From NCBI GenBank assembly GCA_003671065.1, contig QWPU01000023.1, positions 1 through 17,282 of the forward strand: a stretch of 17,282 nt of DNA, read 5' to 3'. Made by a program: the position numbers and the translations under genes. Below are positions 14,990 through 17,282 of the stretch, piece after piece. Source of the stretch: Planctomycetota bacterium (GTDB lineage Bacteria; Planctomycetota; Phycisphaerae; Phycisphaerales; SM1A02). The notes under the pieces are model-generated. The model saw only the letters and a list, made by a program, of their open reading frames with translations, did not search any database and had not been told where the DNA came from. Every line of letters begins with the position of its first letter. Within the stretch, counting starts at the first letter, position 1.

Positions 14990-16540
14990 TCAGGATTTCG
15001 CTGGCACTGGCGCTGGCGTTGCTGAGGGCGTCGAAGCAGCTGTGGCGGTCGCAGTTTGTCCAGCGAGCGCCATCATTCCTTTGCGGGCGAAATCGATGCT
15101 TTCACCGAGAATTCGTGCTGCTTCTTGTGGCGCGTGAAAGCCCATTGAGTTCTCCGCGCTTACCCAATCGAGTCGGAATTGCGCGGCTCGCTGCATCGCG
15201 CGCGCTTCAGTAAGCACGGACAGCGATGCTCCCGAAGTTTCAGCCGCCGCGATCAATCGAATGAGTTCAACAGTCGCAGTTTCCGCACGAATGAGCAGTG
15301 CCTTCGTCGTGTCTTGAATGAGCGCGACACGTTCAATCAATGTTGCTTCTTCTGTTGGATGACAGTTGAGGCACGCGGTCGACATATTGAGCAGCGGGCT
15401 TCGCACATGATGGCTGCTCACCTTCACGGCACCAAGTCGTTGATATGGCATGTGGCAATCGGCGCACGTGACACCCATACGAGCATGCACGCCTTGCGAC
15501 CACATTTCAAACTCTGGATGTTGTGCCTTCAACAACGGCGCTTTGCTCACGGTGTGCGTCCAGTCGTTGAAGTTGATCGTGTTGTAGTAGCGCTCGGCAT
15601 TTTCGACTTTGAGTCCATACTGCCACGGATATGTCACGCGCTTGGCGTCAGGCGTGAAGTAGTACTCAACGTGGCACTGGCCACACACGAGCGCACGCAT
15701 TTCTTGGCGAGATGCTAGTGCGTTCGGGTTGTAGTTTGCGTTGCGGCCATCTTTGCGCCAACGCTCGATGCTCGGAAGATGCGGCGTTGCAGCGTCGCCG
15801 GCAGCGAGCGCCGCAAGACCTTCGATCATGCCAGGACGGGTAACACGCAGTGCCATGGTTTCGGGATCGTGACAATCGAGGCACGCGACAGGGTGAGTGA
15901 CCAGTTGCGTCGCATCTGCGTAGGGCATCTTGCACACTTCGCCAAACCCCTTCATCAACTGCGCTTGCCCATTGGTTGAGGTAAACGATTCCAGTATTGA
16001 TCCAGCCGCGCCGGCTTCGATACCCTTTTGTCGATAGGCAGGAATAGCACTTGCGTGACAATGCAAACACGCACCAGGTTGCTTGCGCTGCTTCACGCGC
16101 TCGGTGTTGCGTTGATCATCGAGCATGAACGCGTGCCCGCGATCTTCTCGAAAGTCGATCGCGAAGGCGTATCCAGCCCAAATCTCACGCCACACAGGCG
16201 ATTCCTCGAGATGCGAATACGACTCGCTTCCACCGTGACGCGTGCGCTCGGTATCGACAGTGCGACGGTAGCTGTCGAACTGATGTGGGAAGTCACGACC
16301 CCAAATCGCGGGATCAACCGTTGTTTCATCGAGGTCAACAGTGCGAAACGCGACCTCACTGGATTCTTGTTTGTGCTTCGCAATGTTGTCGCGAAGGACA
16401 AGCGCACCGATGGTTGCGCCTGCGGCAACGACGCCGAGCGCGAGCCACGCGGCCCCGCGCCTGTGTGTTGGCGAGCATCGATTCTTAGTGTCGTTGGCGT
16501 CAGAGTGGTTGGAAGATGATGAAGGGGGTGAGTTGCTCAT
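14990..16540 (-). CDS. nrfA: Cytochrome c nitrite reductase, ammonia-forming, pentahaem (NrfA)
   Basis: A 516-residue enzyme that reduces nitrite to ammonium by six electrons. Five haem c motifs are visible: C158LHCH, C220LDCH, C286GQCH, C359ADCH and C390LNCH. Active-site and calcium-site residues fit the family: E292 and Y293 or Y294 in CGQCHVEYYF, K338, Q340 and H341 in KAQHPEFE, and an Arg soon after haem 2 (LRVTRPG). The first (catalytic) haem motif is CxxCH rather than the CxxCK of the E. coli enzyme, a known but less studied NrfA variant. Residues about 29-49 form an uncleaved signal anchor or signal sequence; the start at 16540 is 18 bases after the nrfH stop. The C-terminus ends in an Ala/Thr/Pro-rich tail. 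It receives electrons from NrfH. Confidence 0.96.
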   Translation of the reverse strand: MSNSPPSSSSNHSDANDTKNRCSPTHRRGAAWLALGVVAAGATIGALVLRDNIAKHKQESSEVAFRTVDLDETTVDPAIWGRDFPHQFDSYRRTVDTERTRHGGSESYSHLEESPVWREIWAGYAFAIDFREDRGHAFMLDDQRNTERVKQRKQPGACLHCHASAIPAYRQKGIEAGAAGSILESFTSTNGQAQLMKGFGEVCKMPYADATQLVTHPVACLDCHDPETMALRVTRPGMIEGLAALAAGDAATPHLPSIERWRKDGRNANYNPNALASRQEMRALVCGQCHVEYYFTPDAKRVTYPWQYGLKVENAERYYNTINFNDWTHTVSKAPLLKAQHPEFEMWSQGVHARMGVTCADCHMPYQRLGAVKVSSHHVRSPLLNMSTACLNCHPTEEATLIERVALIQDTTKALLIRAETATVELIRLIAAAETSGASLSVLTEARAMQRAAQFRLDWVSAENSMGFHAPQEAARILGESIDFARKGMMALAGQTATATAASTPSATPAPVPAKS

Positions 16541-16558
16541 GAGCGTTCGATCCTTTCG

Positions 16559-17044
16559 TTAGCGAGGAACCATCGTGTGTTCGGCTGCGTGCGCAACTCC
16601 CGCATGGCAGCGAACACAGCCATCGGCTGCAACGGCGCTGGCAGAAGTTGTGGTCGCATGATGAAAAAGCGATCCGTGACAACGGATGCAATTGGCCTCG
16701 ACGATCGCGAGGTTGTTTGGCTTGATGCGAATATTTTCCGGGTAGTCACCGAGCGTGAAGGCCTTCGAGTGATGCCAGCCATTGGCGCTCTTGGCAATCC
16801 ATTTGTTCAGTCCATCAGATGGAACATGGCAGTCGTTGCATGTCGCGACCGCGTGATGACGACTTCGCTCCCATGAGTTGTATTGCGGGCGCATCACATG
16901 ACAGTTCACGCAGGTTTCGGGCACATCGGACAAGTATGAAGTACCCTCTGCAAAGTCGAAGGTCGAAGCGGAGGCGCCCAACGCAACGCCCACCAAACTG
17001 ATGACGATGATTCGTGTTGGTTTCGTGATGCGAGTGTTTGCCAT
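16559..17044 (-). CDS. nrfH: Cytochrome c nitrite reductase small subunit NrfH (tetrahaem quinol dehydrogenase)
   Basis: A 161-residue NapC/NirT-family protein that oxidises menaquinol and passes electrons to NrfA. One N-terminal membrane helix (about residues 10-27) is followed by four haem c motifs: C45VNCH49, C69NDCH73, C119IRCH123 and C143VRCH147. Met51 in CHVM is in the place of the unusual axial Met of NrfH haem 1. A tail of about 14 residues follows the last haem motif. The start at 17044 is directly followed by a basic n-region (TRITKPTR). It is the first gene of the nrfHA operon, with operator-like palindromes 17-54 bases upstream. Confidence 0.94.
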   Translation of the reverse strand: MANTRITKPTRIIVISLVGVALGASASTFDFAEGTSYLSDVPETCVNCHVMRPQYNSWERSRHHAVATCNDCHVPSDGLNKWIAKSANGWHHSKAFTLGDYPENIRIKPNNLAIVEANCIRCHGSLFHHATTTSASAVAADGCVRCHAGVAHAAEHTMVPR

Positions 17045-17060
17045 GTGTGACTCGAGTCTG

Positions 17061-17078
17061 TAGGATACTAGAATCTAT
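17061..17078. promoter_or_regulatory. Weaker second Rrf2-type site upstream of nrfH
   Basis: TAGGAT-ACTAGA-ATCTAT keeps the GGAT-N6-ATC(C/T) core and lies 20 bases, about two helical turns, from the better site at 17081-17098. Two dimers could bind side by side. The match is partial and could be chance. Confidence 0.35.
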
Positions 17079-17080
17079 TT

Positions 17081-17098
17081 ACGGATCAATATATCCTA
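17081..17098. promoter_or_regulatory. Rrf2-type operator candidate 4 (nrfHA promoter)
   Basis: ACGGAT-CAATAT-ATCCTA keeps a perfect GGAT-N6-ATCC inverted repeat. On the minus strand it contains TATATT (17093-17088), a -10-like hexamer 44 bases before the nrfH ATG, though its -35 is weak. An alternative minus-strand promoter, TTGATC-16-TATCCT, starts within the site. Either way the site overlaps the core promoter. Confidence 0.62.
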
Positions 17099-17170
17099 AT
17101 TAGACGCGGGCACGATCGGGACCGTTGCCTTTTCTTAATTTTCATGCTTTCTGTAGGGACTTTTATCACG

Positions 17171-17282
17171 ATGAACTGCAGCTTGAGCCAATTACACCGC
17201 GTCGCCTCCTTTCGGTCACAGATCCAATTGGCCAGTGTGCTGCTGCTGACAGCGTCGGCCTCCGCGAGCAGCGCGGAACTCG
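17171..17282 (+). CDS. Exported protein, N-terminal fragment (3' end outside window)
   Basis: An ATG at 17171 opens a frame of 37 codons running off the edge. It has a long basic n-region (about residues 1-18, with R10, R15), a hydrophobic core LASVLLLTASASA and an Ala/Ser-rich stretch giving a likely signal peptidase I site near ASA or SSA. AGGGA lies about 11 bases upstream. It is divergent from nrfHA and shares its upstream region, so it may be a further electron-transfer or nitrite-related gene; the visible part does not identify it. Confidence 0.6.
   Translation, partial: MNCSLSQLHRVASFRSQIQLASVLLLTASASASSAEL

Noticed and set aside
14972..14994. Hairpin CCTGAA...TTCAGG between rrf2 and nrfA as a bidirectional terminator
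   Set aside because: The stem is only 6 bp with an 11-base loop and no following T tract on either strand; too weak to call.
15624..15640. ACGGATATGT inside nrfA as another Rrf2-type site
   Set aside because: Only the left arm is present; the right arm does not match and it lies deep in coding sequence.

Overview
The window looks like chromosomal DNA of a GC-moderate, metabolically versatile bacterium, most plausibly of the Planctomycetota (perhaps Phycisphaerae) or a neighbouring PVC-like lineage. This rests on a fused CcoN-CcoO oxidase subunit next to a NrfHA-type nitrite reductase, on short GC-rich repeats inserted in or beside genes, and on a phenylalanine/tyrosine catabolic operon. The taxonomic call is an inference, not something the sequence proves.

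Layout from left to right. (1) 1-117, plus strand: C-terminal end of an OsmC-family peroxiredoxin, cut by the window edge. (2) 136-3548, minus strand: an operon phhA - hppD - hmgA that takes phenylalanine through tyrosine and homogentisate to maleylacetoacetate. A promoter with a perfect 7-2-7 palindrome lies upstream. (3) 3699-4442, plus strand: a DUF2071 protein, divergent from phhA. (4) 4393-13149, minus strand: one tightly coupled operon of about 8.8 kb for a cbb3-type high-affinity cytochrome c oxidase and its assembly factors, in the order ccoNO (fused), ccoQ, ccoP, ccoG, ccoH, a SafE/TauE-like membrane protein, ccoI, ccoS. Most junctions overlap by 1-8 bases. (5) 13150-14289: a regulatory region, a tandem array of seven 23-27 bp GTCGACG repeats, and an open frame for a membrane protein that may be a remodelled gene remnant. 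(6) 14383-14976, plus strand: an Rrf2-family regulator with an unusual Cys/His-rich C-terminus. (7) 14990-17044, minus strand: nrfH and nrfA, a membrane-anchored pentahaem nitrite reductase that forms ammonium. (8) 17171 to the right edge, plus strand: the start of an exported protein.

The most interesting feature is a shared 18-bp palindrome, ACGGAT-N6-ATCCGT. It occurs upstream of ccoNO (two copies), upstream of the Rrf2 gene (one copy) and upstream of nrfHA (one good and one weaker copy). At ccoNO and at rrf2 the palindrome lies over a -10 hexamer TATACA that sits 16-18 bp from a good -35 element. At nrfH it contains TATATT. This suggests that the Rrf2 protein represses itself, the microaerobic oxidase and the nitrite reductase, joining high-affinity oxygen respiration and nitrite ammonification in one regulon, probably through a redox- or NO-sensitive Fe-S cluster.

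A second notable feature is an in-frame 72-bp unit, flanked by 39-bp identical repeats, that adds 24 residues to CcoG just after its ferredoxin-like domain.
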